From NCBI RefSeq assembly GCF_003002915.1, contig NZ_PVTG01000008.1, forward strand, positions 1-64,000: a DNA stretch of 64,000 nt, given 5' to 3'. The notes under the pieces were generated by a model. It ran no database searches, was not told the DNA's origin, and worked only from the letters and a program-made list of their open reading frames with translations. The position numbers were made by a program, and so were the translations under genes. This DNA comes from Geodermatophilus tzadiensis (lineage in GTDB: Bacteria; Actinomycetota; Actinomycetes; Mycobacteriales; Geodermatophilaceae). Of the stretch, positions 33,142 through 41,012 are shown in pieces; within the stretch, counting starts at the first letter, position 1, and each line of letters begins with the position of its first letter.

Positions 33142-33270
33142 GCCCCCATCATCGGCACCCGGCCGACATCCCCCGACGCACGGGCAGGGGCTTCCCCTGG
33201 CGCGCGACCGCGAGCAGGCTGTCGCTGCGGCGGTGCCGCGCGGGCGCCGCCGTCCTGTGAGGAGGACGGC

Positions 33271-33891
33271 ATGTACGCACGCTCGACCACGCTCAACGGC
33301 GCCCCGGTGACCATCGACGACGGCATCTCTTACGTCTGTGACGAGGTGATGCCCGCGGTCACGGCCATGCCGGGCTGCGTCGGACTGTCGATGCTGGCCG
33401 ACCGGGAGAGCGGGCGGTGCATCGTGACGTCCTCCTGGCACGACCTCGAGTCGATGCGGGCCAGCGCCGAGGGCGTCCGGGGGCTGCGCGAGCGGGCGGC
33501 GAGCATCTTCGGCGGCCCCCCGGAGGTGCACGACTGGGAGGTCGCGGTCATGCACCGCCGCTCCGAGGCGCCCTCCGGTGCGTGCACGCGGGTGACCTGG
33601 ACCAGGGCCGACCCCTCACAGGTCGACCGCGTCCTCGACGCCTACCGCTCGGTCATGGTGCCGCGGATGGAGGACTACCCCGGCTTCTGCAGCGTGAGCC
33701 TGTTCCTCGACCGCGAGCAGGGCCTCTCGGCGTCGGCGGTCACCTTCGAGGACCGGGACTGCATGGAGTCCTCCCGCACGCACGCCCGCGCCAGCCGCGA
33801 CGACTTCGCCCGTCTCATGCGCATCGAGATCACCGACCACGACGAGTTCGACCTGGTCCTGGCGCACCTGCGCGTCCCCGAGACGGTATAA
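33271..33891 (+). CDS. Tandem ABM-like ferredoxin-fold protein
   Basis: 206 aa, start ATG 33271 with GGAGGA five bases upstream. The sequence has two homologous halves of about 100 residues, each with the strand-helix-strand pattern of antibiotic-biosynthesis-monooxygenase/dimeric alpha-beta barrel proteins: MPGCVGLSMLADRESGRCIV with SSWHDLESMRAS, and YPGFCSVSLFLDREQGLSASAVTFEDRDCME. Such proteins act as monooxygenases, haem-degrading enzymes or stress proteins; no catalytic residue is diagnostic. Followed at once by a terminator-like dispersed element. Confidence 0.7.
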   Translation: MYARSTTLNGAPVTIDDGISYVCDEVMPAVTAMPGCVGLSMLADRESGRCIVTSSWHDLESMRASAEGVRGLRERAASIFGGPPEVHDWEVAVMHRRSEAPSGACTRVTWTRADPSQVDRVLDAYRSVMVPRMEDYPGFCSVSLFLDREQGLSASAVTFEDRDCMESSRTHARASRDDFARLMRIEITDHDEFDLVLAHLRVPETV

Positions 33892-33947
33892 GGACCCTCC
33901 TGCCCCCCACCGCTCGCACGCTCGCGGCGGGCCCCTGCAGGAGGGCC
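33891..33947 (+). terminator. Dispersed structured element family 1, copy A
   Basis: Begins at the last base of the preceding stop codon. Outer stem CCCTCCTGC (33895-33903) / GCAGGAGGG (33937-33945), 9 bp perfect, enclosing a conserved core with CCCACCGCTCGC and GCTCGCGGCGGG. Position immediately after a stop codon argues for transcription termination. Confidence 0.75.
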
Positions 33948-33987
33948 ACCCCGGGCCGGCGTCAGCAGCGGCGCCGGCCCGGTCGCT

Positions 33988-35061
33988 TCACACCACCCGC
34001 GTGAAGGCCGGCCAGAGGTCGTCCCCGCCGCCGGCGACCAGGCCGGCGCCCAGCGCCCGTGACCACACCAGCTCGGTGCCGCCCTCGTCGCGCCACGACC
34101 AGCAGCGGCGGGTGAGGTGGTGCAGCCGGTGCTCCTGGGTGAAGCCGATCGCCCCGTGCACCTGGTGCGCCCGCTTGGCGACCACCTCCACGGCCGATCC
34201 CGCCCGCACCTTGGCCGCCGCGGCGGCGAGCACCACGGTGTCCTCGCCGCGGTCGAGCGCCTGGACGGCGGCGTCGACGAGCGCGGCGGTCGCGGTGACC
34301 TCGCCGGCCATCTCCGCGAGCTCCATCTGGATGGCCTGGAACTTCCCCAGCGGCCGGCCGAACTGCTGCCGCTCGCCGGCGTACTGCACGGTCCAGGCCA
34401 GCACCTGCTCCAGCGCCGCCGAGATCTGCACCGCCCGCGCCAGGGCGTAGCGGGCGCGCACCAGCTCCGCCCGCGCCGGGGACAGCAGCGCCCCGGGCAC
34501 GCCGACGCCGTCGAGGACCAGCGACCCGCGCGGCTCGCCGGCCAGGTTCACCGCCTGCGAGGCGGCCAGCCCCGCGGTGTCGACGACGGCGAGCACCGCG
34601 CCCTCGATCCCGGCCGGCGGGCTCGCCAGCACCGCGACGTACCGGGCCACACCGGCCCAGGGGACGTCGACCGCGGTGCCGGTGAGGACGAACCGGCCCG
34701 GGCCGTCGCCGTCGTCGGAGGGCTCGGCGGTCACCGCGCCGTCGACCGCGATCGTCAGCGGCTCCTCGGGCGCGGGCAGGTCGAGGTCGGCGGCCAGCAG
34801 CGCGGGCGCGGCCACCAGCAGCTGCTCGGCCACCGGCACCGCCCCGGCACCGGCGGCCAGCGTGCGGACGACGGCCACCGCGTCGGCCAGCTCGCCGCCG
34901 GAGCCGCCGGCCTCCTCGGGCAGCCCCACCCCGGTCAGCCCGGCCTCGGCCAGGTCGGCCCACAGGCCCTCGTCCCACGGGCGCTCGGCCGACAGCAGCA
35001 GCGGCTCGTGCCCGGCGAGGATCTCCCGGACGGTCTCGACCACCAGGTCCTGGTCGCTCAT
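33988..35061 (-). CDS. Acyl-CoA dehydrogenase family protein (subunit 2 of pair)
   Basis: 357 aa. FAD-dependent acyl-CoA dehydrogenase fold: N-terminal helical domain (MSDQDLVVETVREILAGH, AGLTGVGLPEEAGGSGG), a middle beta-domain, and the C-terminal helical signature GERQQFGRPLGKFQAIQMELAEM. It is shorter and less conserved than subunit 1, and its ATGA overlap with the upstream ACAD suggests coupled synthesis. Paired ACAD genes of this kind often encode alpha2beta2 heterotetramers used in sterol side-chain or other complex acyl-CoA oxidation. Confidence 0.88.
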   Translation of the reverse strand: MSDQDLVVETVREILAGHEPLLLSAERPWDEGLWADLAEAGLTGVGLPEEAGGSGGELADAVAVVRTLAAGAGAVPVAEQLLVAAPALLAADLDLPAPEEPLTIAVDGAVTAEPSDDGDGPGRFVLTGTAVDVPWAGVARYVAVLASPPAGIEGAVLAVVDTAGLAASQAVNLAGEPRGSLVLDGVGVPGALLSPARAELVRARYALARAVQISAALEQVLAWTVQYAGERQQFGRPLGKFQAIQMELAEMAGEVTATAALVDAAVQALDRGEDTVVLAAAAAKVRAGSAVEVVAKRAHQVHGAIGFTQEHRLHHLTRRCWSWRDEGGTELVWSRALGAGLVAGGGDDLWPAFTRVV

Positions 35062-36227
35062 CGCAGCCCCAGCCCCCGCGCCACGATCCCGCGCAGGATC
35101 TCGTTGGTCCCGCCGCGCAGCGTGTAGCCCGGCGCGTGCAGCTGCGCCTCGGCCAGCGCCCGGCCCAGCGGGTCGGGGCTGTCCAGCGACGCGGCGACGT
35201 CGGCCACCCGGCGCACCTCGTCGACGACGTCCTGCTCGAACGTCGTCCCCACGTCCTTGACCAGCGCCGCGGGGATGTCGGGCAGCTCGCCGCGGTCGAG
35301 GGCCGCGGCGATCCGCAGCGACAGCTGCCGCAGCGCCAGCGCCCGCGCCGAGAGCCGGCCCAGCGTGGCCAGCTGCGCGGGGTCCCCGGTGGCGGCGGCG
35401 CGGCGGCCGAACTCGGCGAGCAGCGGCCAGGTCGACAGGAACCGCTCGGGCCCCGACCGCTCGAAGGCCAGCTCCGCGGTCACCTGGTGCCAGCCGGCGC
35501 CCTCGGTGCCCAGCAGCATGTCGCCGGGGACGACGACGTCGTCGAACACGACCTCGTTGAAGTGGTGGCCGCCGTCGAGGATGCGGATCGGGTTGACCGT
35601 GATGCCCGGCAGCGACAGGTCGACGAGCAGCTGGGTCAGCCCCTGGTGCTTGCCGCGCGGGCCCTCCCCCGGCGGGCCGGTGCGCACGAGCACGATCCCG
35701 TAGTGCGAGTGGTGCGCGTTCGACGTCCACACCTTCGCGCCGGTGACCACGAAGTCGCCGTCGGCGTTGCGGACCCCGCGGGTGCGGATCGAGGCGAGGT
35801 CGGAGCCGCTGTCGGGCTCGCTCATGCCGATGACGAAGTAGCACTCGCCGGCGGCGATGCGCGGCAGGATCTCCTTGCGCTGCGCCTCGGTGCCGTAGCG
35901 CAGCAGGTTGGGCCCCGACTGCCGGTCGGCGATCCAGTGCGCGGCCACCGGGGCCCCGGCGGCCAGCAGCTCCTCGGTGACGGCGTAGCGCTCCATCGCG
36001 GAGCGCTCGTGCCCGCCGTACTCCTTGGGCCAGGTCATCCCCAGCCAGCCGCGGGCGCCGAGCTTGCGGGAGAAGTCGGGGTCCACGCCGGACAGCCAGG
36101 TGTCCACGTGGGTGGTGAAGGTCCCCGCGGCGAGCTCCTCGGCGAGGAACTGCCGCACCTCGAGCCGGACCTGCTCGGCGGCCTCGGACGGCGGCGCGGG
36201 CGCCAGGGTCAACTGGTTGCTGCTCAT
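35058..36227 (-). CDS. Acyl-CoA dehydrogenase family protein (subunit 1 of pair)
   Basis: 389 aa with clear ACAD blocks: LGMTWPKEYGGHERS, FVIGMSEPDSGSDLASIRT (FAD- and substrate-binding), VTGAKVWTSNAHHSHY, and C-terminal YTLRGGTNEILRGIVARGLG. The family's YEGT-type position reads LRGGT, so the catalytic base, if any, must come from elsewhere, as in heteromeric ACADs. First gene of the pair; start ATG 36227. Confidence 0.9.
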   Translation of the reverse strand: MSSNQLTLAPAPPSEAAEQVRLEVRQFLAEELAAGTFTTHVDTWLSGVDPDFSRKLGARGWLGMTWPKEYGGHERSAMERYAVTEELLAAGAPVAAHWIADRQSGPNLLRYGTEAQRKEILPRIAAGECYFVIGMSEPDSGSDLASIRTRGVRNADGDFVVTGAKVWTSNAHHSHYGIVLVRTGPPGEGPRGKHQGLTQLLVDLSLPGITVNPIRILDGGHHFNEVVFDDVVVPGDMLLGTEGAGWHQVTAELAFERSGPERFLSTWPLLAEFGRRAAATGDPAQLATLGRLSARALALRQLSLRIAAALDRGELPDIPAALVKDVGTTFEQDVVDEVRRVADVAASLDSPDPLGRALAEAQLHAPGYTLRGGTNEILRGIVARGLGLR

Positions 36228-36287
36228 ACCGGATCGGTCCCCACGTCGGCGTGGCGGTGCGTTCTGCGTCGGTTGTACAGCACCGCC

Positions 36288-38909
36288 TCAGCGGTCGCCG
36301 TCGCCGCGGGGGCGGACGTCACGGGCCAGCTGGCGCAGCTCGACGACCGCGTCGCCGACCGCGCCGGACAGGCGGGTCAGCGCGCCCGACACCAGCCGGC
36401 GCACCACCGCGGGGTGCAGGCCCAGCGCCGAGCCCAGCCCCGCGGCGACGTCCACGCCGGGGAAGCCGGACGACGGCGGCGGCTCCTCGGTGCGCCCGGG
36501 CGACCAGCGCATGGCGTCGCCGGAGACGGTGACGTCGCCCGCGGCGCCGTCCAGCGCGTCGGCCAGGGCCTGCGACACGGGCTGCGGCAGGGGCTGCGGC
36601 AGGGGGTGCGGCACGGCGGGCAGCGACTCCCCCGCACCGGCGCCGGGCAGCCGGGTGAGCACCAGCAGCGCGACGTCGTCGGCCCGCCGGGAGCCGGTGA
36701 GCGCGGCCAGCAGCCGGTCGCACAGCGCGTCGGGGTCGGCCGGCCCCTCCCCCGCCGCGTCGGCGGCCACGGCGCGCAGCCGGTCGAGGCCGGCGTCGAG
36801 GTCCGCGGTGCGGCTCTCCACGAGCCCGTCGGTGAAGAGCACCAGCGTCGCGCCCTCGGGCAGCCGCCCCGACCACTCCGTCGCCGGCCCGGGCGGCGCC
36901 CCGAGCAGGCGGCCGGGGGCGACCGGCAGGAACTCGGCGCGGCCGCCCTGCACCAGCAGCGGCGGCAGGTGCCCGGCCGAGGCGATCCGCAGCTCCCCGG
37001 TGGCCGGGCGCAGCACGGCGAACAGGGCGGTGGCCATCCGCGGCAGGTCCAGCAGCGGCCAGCTGCCGTGCAGCCGCTCGACCAGCGCCCCGGGGTCGGG
37101 GCAGTCGACCAGCAGCGCCCGGTGCACGCTGCGCAGCTGGCCCATCGTCGCGGCCGCGGTGACGTCGTGGCCGACGACGTCGCCCACCGCCAGCCCCACC
37201 CGGTCGCCGCCGGGCAGCGGGACGACGTCGTAGAAGTCGCCGCCGACGTCGGCGCCGCGGCTGCCGGGCAGGTAGCGCACGGCCAGCGCCAGTCCCGGCA
37301 CCGCCGGCGGCTCGGGCGGCAGCAGGCTGCCCTGCAGCGCGTGCGAGGTGCGCGACTCCAGCTCGAAGCGCTGGGCGACGTCCATCCCCTGCGACATCTG
37401 CAGCGCCAGCTGCTCGGCGGTGTCGACGTCGGCCTCGGTGAACCGGCCGCGGCGGGCGTCGGCGCCCAGCGAGATGACGCCCAGCGGCCGGTTGTCCACC
37501 AGCAGCGGCACGCAGATCAGGTCGGTGAGCTGGAGCGCCCGGCTGACCGCCAGGTGCTCCGGGGAGGTGCTGATCCGCACCAGCATCGCCTCGTCGACCC
37601 CGCGCGCCCAGATCGTGCGGCGCTCGACCATCGCCCGCACCGAGGGGTGGCTGCCGTCGCGGTGCGGCAGGTGGTCGTCGCGCAGCTGCTCGACCAGGTG
37701 CCGGCGGGCCGGGTCGGCGTGCGCCACCACCGGCGCGGTCAGCCCGCGCTCGGTGAGCAGGTCGATGACGCATATGTCGGCCGGCCCGGCGACCGCCAGC
37801 TCGGCCAGCCGCTGCAGGGTCTCGCCGACCTCCCCGGCCACGGCCAGCAGCCGGGCGGCGTCGAGCAGGAACGCCGAGCGGGCGGCCTGCCGCACGGTCT
37901 CCTCGTGCAGCCGCACCCGCTCCAGCGCCTGCCCGGCCTGCCGGCCGAGGGTGGTCAGCAGCTCGGCGTCGGCCGGTGACAGCGCGCCGCGCGTCCCGGG
38001 CTCGGCCAGGCTGATCAGCTCGCTGTCGTCGGTGACGCCGAGGAGGAGCACCAGCGCGCCGAGGTGCCGGTCGTCGTCGGCCGACACCGGCACGACGACG
38101 AGCGCCTCCTGCCCGGCCTCGGCCATCGCCGAGGCCAGCCCCGGCCAGCGCTGGCGCAGCTCCGGCCCGACCGGCGCCGCGCGCACCCCGCCGGTGCGCA
38201 CCAGCTCCGCCCCGGTCGGCGCCGCGGTCGCCAGGTGGGCGAGCAGCTCGGGGCCGAGCCCGTCGGAGGCGGCGAGGCTGACCGGCACCGTCCCCTCCGG
38301 CCGCGCCCCCGGCACCGGGTCGGCCAGCCACAGCGCGGCGCCGCCGGCCTCCAGCGCCCGCCGCGCCCGGCGCACCACCACGTCGGCGACCTGCCCGGCC
38401 GATCGCGCCGCGGCCAGCTCGGAGACGACCTGGTGCAGCGTTCGGGCGCGCACCTCGGCGTCGGTGGCGGCCTGCTGCGCGGCGAGCAGCGCCCGCTCGT
38501 ACCGGCGGCGCGAGCTGGCCTCGAACACCGTGGCGCGCACCAGCAGCGGCCGGCCCTCGGCGTCGCGCACCTCGACGGCGTTGAGCAGGCAGGGCAGCAC
38601 CGACCCGTCGGCGCGGACGACGTCGAGGGCGACCTCGCGCACCGCGCCCTGCAGCCGCAGCAGCGGCGCGAGGTGGGTCTCGAAGAACACCCGGCCGCCG
38701 GCGTTGAGCAGGTCGGGCAGCCGCAGGCCCAGCACGTCCTCGGGGCGCCGTCCGGTCCACGAGCAGAAGGTGCCGTTGACCTTGACCACGTGCGCGTCGG
38801 GCAGCATCGACAGGTACCCGCACGGGGCGTTCTCGTACAGGTCGGCAGGGTCCTCCTCGAGCAGCCGCGCCAGCCCCTCCGGGCGGGCCGGTCCCTCGTC
38901 GTGCGCCAC
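36288..38909 (-). CDS. PAS-GAF-GAF-PP2C (SpoIIE/RsbU-type) serine phosphatase, RsbP-like
   Basis: 873 aa from GTG 38909. A PAS domain lies around residues 20-130 (YENAPCGYLSMLPDAHVVKVNGTFCSWTGR), then two GAF domains (about 150-340 and 345-500). The PP2C domain (about 530-755) has metal-ligand motifs GADVGGDFYDVVPL, VGLAVGDVVGHDV, FTDGLVESR and ADDVALLVL. These phosphatases dephosphorylate STAS anti-anti-sigma factors. It begins 15 bp after an RsbQ-like hydrolase gene on the same strand, mirroring the B. subtilis rsbQ-rsbP energy-stress module, but with added GAF sensors. A STAS protein lies at 52163. The last 100 residues are Pro-rich and variable. Confidence 0.9.
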   Translation of the reverse strand: MAHDEGPARPEGLARLLEEDPADLYENAPCGYLSMLPDAHVVKVNGTFCSWTGRRPEDVLGLRLPDLLNAGGRVFFETHLAPLLRLQGAVREVALDVVRADGSVLPCLLNAVEVRDAEGRPLLVRATVFEASSRRRYERALLAAQQAATDAEVRARTLHQVVSELAAARSAGQVADVVVRRARRALEAGGAALWLADPVPGARPEGTVPVSLAASDGLGPELLAHLATAAPTGAELVRTGGVRAAPVGPELRQRWPGLASAMAEAGQEALVVVPVSADDDRHLGALVLLLGVTDDSELISLAEPGTRGALSPADAELLTTLGRQAGQALERVRLHEETVRQAARSAFLLDAARLLAVAGEVGETLQRLAELAVAGPADICVIDLLTERGLTAPVVAHADPARRHLVEQLRDDHLPHRDGSHPSVRAMVERRTIWARGVDEAMLVRISTSPEHLAVSRALQLTDLICVPLLVDNRPLGVISLGADARRGRFTEADVDTAEQLALQMSQGMDVAQRFELESRTSHALQGSLLPPEPPAVPGLALAVRYLPGSRGADVGGDFYDVVPLPGGDRVGLAVGDVVGHDVTAAATMGQLRSVHRALLVDCPDPGALVERLHGSWPLLDLPRMATALFAVLRPATGELRIASAGHLPPLLVQGGRAEFLPVAPGRLLGAPPGPATEWSGRLPEGATLVLFTDGLVESRTADLDAGLDRLRAVAADAAGEGPADPDALCDRLLAALTGSRRADDVALLVLTRLPGAGAGESLPAVPHPLPQPLPQPVSQALADALDGAAGDVTVSGDAMRWSPGRTEEPPPSSGFPGVDVAAGLGSALGLHPAVVRRLVSGALTRLSGAVGDAVVELRQLARDVRPRGDGDR

Positions 38910-38924
38910 CCGGGCCCCCTCGCC

Positions 38925-39722
38925 TCAGGTCCCCGCGAGGAACGCCCGGATCGCCGCCGTCGTCTCCTCCGGCGCCGACAGGTGCGGGCAGTGACCGGTC
39001 GCGGCCAGCTGCCGGAACACGCTGCCGGGTACCCGCTCGTGCACGTAGCGGCCGACCGCCACCGGGGCGATGGCGTCCTGGGTGCACTGCAGCACCAGCG
39101 TCGGCACGCGCACGTGCGGCAGGTCGTCGCGGTTGTCGGACAGGAAGGTGACCCGCGCGAACTGGCGGGCCACCCCGGGGTCGGTGCGGCAGAAGCTCTG
39201 CGCGAGCTCGGTGGCCACGCCGGGGTTGCCCGGACCGGCCACCACCGGCGCGAGCACGGCCGACCACTGCTGCGGGTTGGCGTCGAGGGAGTCCAGCAGC
39301 GCGGCGACGTCGGCGCGGGTGAAGCCGCCGGTGTAGCCCTCGTCGTCGACGTAGCGCGGGCTCGGGCCGACCATCACCAGCGCACCGAAGCGCTCGGGTG
39401 CCGCCTGCGCCGCCAGGACGCCGATCATCGCGCTGACCGAGTGCCCGACGAACACGACGTCGGTCAGGTCCAGCTCGCGGCAGATGTCCACGACGTCGGC
39501 CGCGTAGCCGCGCAGCGAGCCATAGCGCTCCGGGTCGTAGGCGGCCAGGTCGGACCCGCCGGACCCGACGTGGTCGAAGGTGACCACCCGGTGGTCGACG
39601 GCGAAGTCGGGCGCGACGGCCCGCCACATGGTCTGGTCGCAGCCGAACCCGTGGGCGAACAGCATCGGCCGGGCGCCGGCCGGACCGCTCACGTGGACGC
39701 AGTTCCGCGTGATCACGCGCAC
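38925..39722 (-). CDS. rsbQ: RsbQ-like alpha/beta hydrolase
   Basis: 265 aa closely following B. subtilis RsbQ along its length: MLFAHGFGCDQTMWRAVAP, RVVTFDHVGSGGSDLAAYD, VFVGHSVSAMIG (nucleophile S95), VMVGPSPRYV, FCRTDPGVARQFAR, LQCTQDAIAP (D216) and GHCPHLS (H244). RsbQ binds a small hydrophobic ligand and is required for RsbP activation during energy stress; the same fold serves plant KAI2/D14 receptors. It precedes the phosphatase by 15 bp. GTG start at 39722. High similarity of motifs makes this a confident family call. Confidence 0.92.
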   Translation of the reverse strand: MRVITRNCVHVSGPAGARPMLFAHGFGCDQTMWRAVAPDFAVDHRVVTFDHVGSGGSDLAAYDPERYGSLRGYAADVVDICRELDLTDVVFVGHSVSAMIGVLAAQAAPERFGALVMVGPSPRYVDDEGYTGGFTRADVAALLDSLDANPQQWSAVLAPVVAGPGNPGVATELAQSFCRTDPGVARQFARVTFLSDNRDDLPHVRVPTLVLQCTQDAIAPVAVGRYVHERVPGSVFRQLAATGHCPHLSAPEETTAAIRAFLAGT

Positions 39723-39813
39723 CCGTCGAACGTAACGGACGACGCCGTCCCTGTCGCCGTCCGTCAGTGTCCGAGTGCGAGCCGGAACCGCCCCGTGCCG
39801 ACGCGGGGTCAGC

Positions 39814-39948
39814 TCACCAGCGGGAGGTCCCGCAGTCGGCGCAGCGCTTCTTCGCGGTGGTGGTCTCGCCGCGGCAGTTGGGGCAGGTCCAGGTGGCCCG
39901 CCCAGTGGGCCGCTCGACGGTGGTGCTCTCCAGCGTGGTGGTGCTCAC
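39814..39948 (-). CDS. Small zinc-ribbon protein
   Basis: 44 aa. After a Ser/Thr-rich N-terminus, a zinc-knuckle pair WTCPNCRGETTTAKKRC then CADCGTSRW forms two CxxC motifs, diagnostic of a rubredoxin-like zinc ribbon. GTG start 39948. It is too short for most automatic callers. Zinc-ribbon mini-proteins often act as nucleic-acid or polymerase accessory factors, but this one is unassigned. Confidence 0.7.
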   Translation of the reverse strand: MSTTTLESTTVERPTGRATWTCPNCRGETTTAKKRCADCGTSRW

Positions 39949-40140
39949 GGTGCTCGCGTCTCCCTGTGGTCCCGGTGAGCACCCGAGGGTAGGCACACGA
40001 CATGTCGTCCTGATGACCTCGCGGTTGCAGTTGGCTCCAAGTCGGCGTGCAAGAGCCATCCCAGTGGTCCACAGGTGTCCCGCGCGAGCGTCCTCGCAGC
40101 GAGCCGGAGGACCGGCTCCCACCCGAGGAAGGCACCCGCC

Positions 40141-40809
40141 ATGACCCGCACCCGCCTCACCCGCACGCTGCTCCGCACCGCCGTCCCGACCGCCGCCGTC
40201 GCGGCCGCGGTGCTCGCCGGCACCGGCGCCGCGTCGGCGACCACCGTCGCCTACAACGCCTACGACACCGACGCCAACGGCTACTCCGACCTCTACGCCT
40301 TCGACGACAGCGGCGACGGCTACGAGGACACCTGGGCCATCGACTGGGACGAGAACGGCCTGGTCGAGCAGATCGCCCTCGACACCGACCTCGACGGCTG
40401 GGCCGACACCTGGGCCTTCGACACCGACGAGGACGGCTACGTCGAGGAGGTCGGCGTCGACACCACCGGCAACGAGCAGCCCGACGAGTGGGGCGCCGAC
40501 ACCGACCTCGACGGCTACCTCGACCTGCTGGCCCACGACGTCGACGACGACGGGTACGCCGACTACTCCGAGCCCGCCACCACCGCCTCCTACGCCTACG
40601 CGACGGTGAGCTACGTGTTCGCCGAGGCCGACGGCTGGGTCTACTGGGAGAGCACCGTCGAGTACGGCTACGGCCTGGCCTCCGACGGCGCGACCGCCGA
40701 CAGCGGCATCTCCTCGCTGACCGGCGACCAGCCGGTGGTTCCCGCCCAGATGGAGGACACCGAGCCCACCGGGGGCCTGGTCGCCCAGGCGCTGCTCGAG
40801 CTGTTCTGA
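40141..40809 (+). CDS. Secreted calcium-binding repeat protein (thrombospondin-3/dockerin-like Asp repeats)
   Basis: 222 aa. Signal peptide TAVPTAAVAAAVLAGTGAASA, then a run of Asp-rich calcium loops of the DxDxDG type: DTDANGYSDLYAF, DDSGDGYEDTWAI, DTDLDGWADTWAF, DTDEDGYVEEVGV, DTDLDGYLDLL, DVDDDGYADY. The repeats are spaced about 20 residues apart with alternating Trp/Tyr. The C-terminal part (SYVFAEADGWVYWESTVEYGYG) is aromatic-rich. Probably an extracellular Ca-stabilised protein, function unknown. ATG at 40141. Confidence 0.8.
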   Translation: MTRTRLTRTLLRTAVPTAAVAAAVLAGTGAASATTVAYNAYDTDANGYSDLYAFDDSGDGYEDTWAIDWDENGLVEQIALDTDLDGWADTWAFDTDEDGYVEEVGVDTTGNEQPDEWGADTDLDGYLDLLAHDVDDDGYADYSEPATTASYAYATVSYVFAEADGWVYWESTVEYGYGLASDGATADSGISSLTGDQPVVPAQMEDTEPTGGLVAQALLELF

Positions 40810-40928
40810 CACCGCCGACCGCTCCGCCGGTGCCCGGGCCCCGCGGCCCGGGCACCCGGGGCGTGGGCCCGCGGGGAGACCCGACACACGCGCCAGGAGG
40901 ATGACAGGAGGCGGCCGAAAGGCGCAGG

Positions 40929-40993
40929 ATGGTCGATTGCCGCTCGTGCCAAGAATGGCGCGGGAATGGCGCCCGCACGAGACTGACGACCAT
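40929..40993. promoter_or_regulatory. Two-armed inverted repeat upstream of the HelR-like gene
   Basis: Arms ATGGTCG (40929-40935) and CGACCAT (40987-40993), plus an inner pair CTCGTGC (40943-40949) and GCACGAG (40975-40981), could fold the leader into one bent hairpin. The sequence is less GC-rich than its surroundings. The known rifampicin-associated element consensus is not visible. Attenuator or protein-binding site is a guess. Confidence 0.5.
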
Positions 40994-41012
40994 TATAGCA
41001 GAGGGAAGTGCA

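Noticed and set aside
40929-41012. ATG at 40929 as the start of the HelR-like protein
   Set aside because: It lies in the inverted-repeat leader, codes a Cys/Trp/Arg-rich unlikely N-terminus, and family-like sequence starts after TTG 41013 with a good ribosome-binding site.
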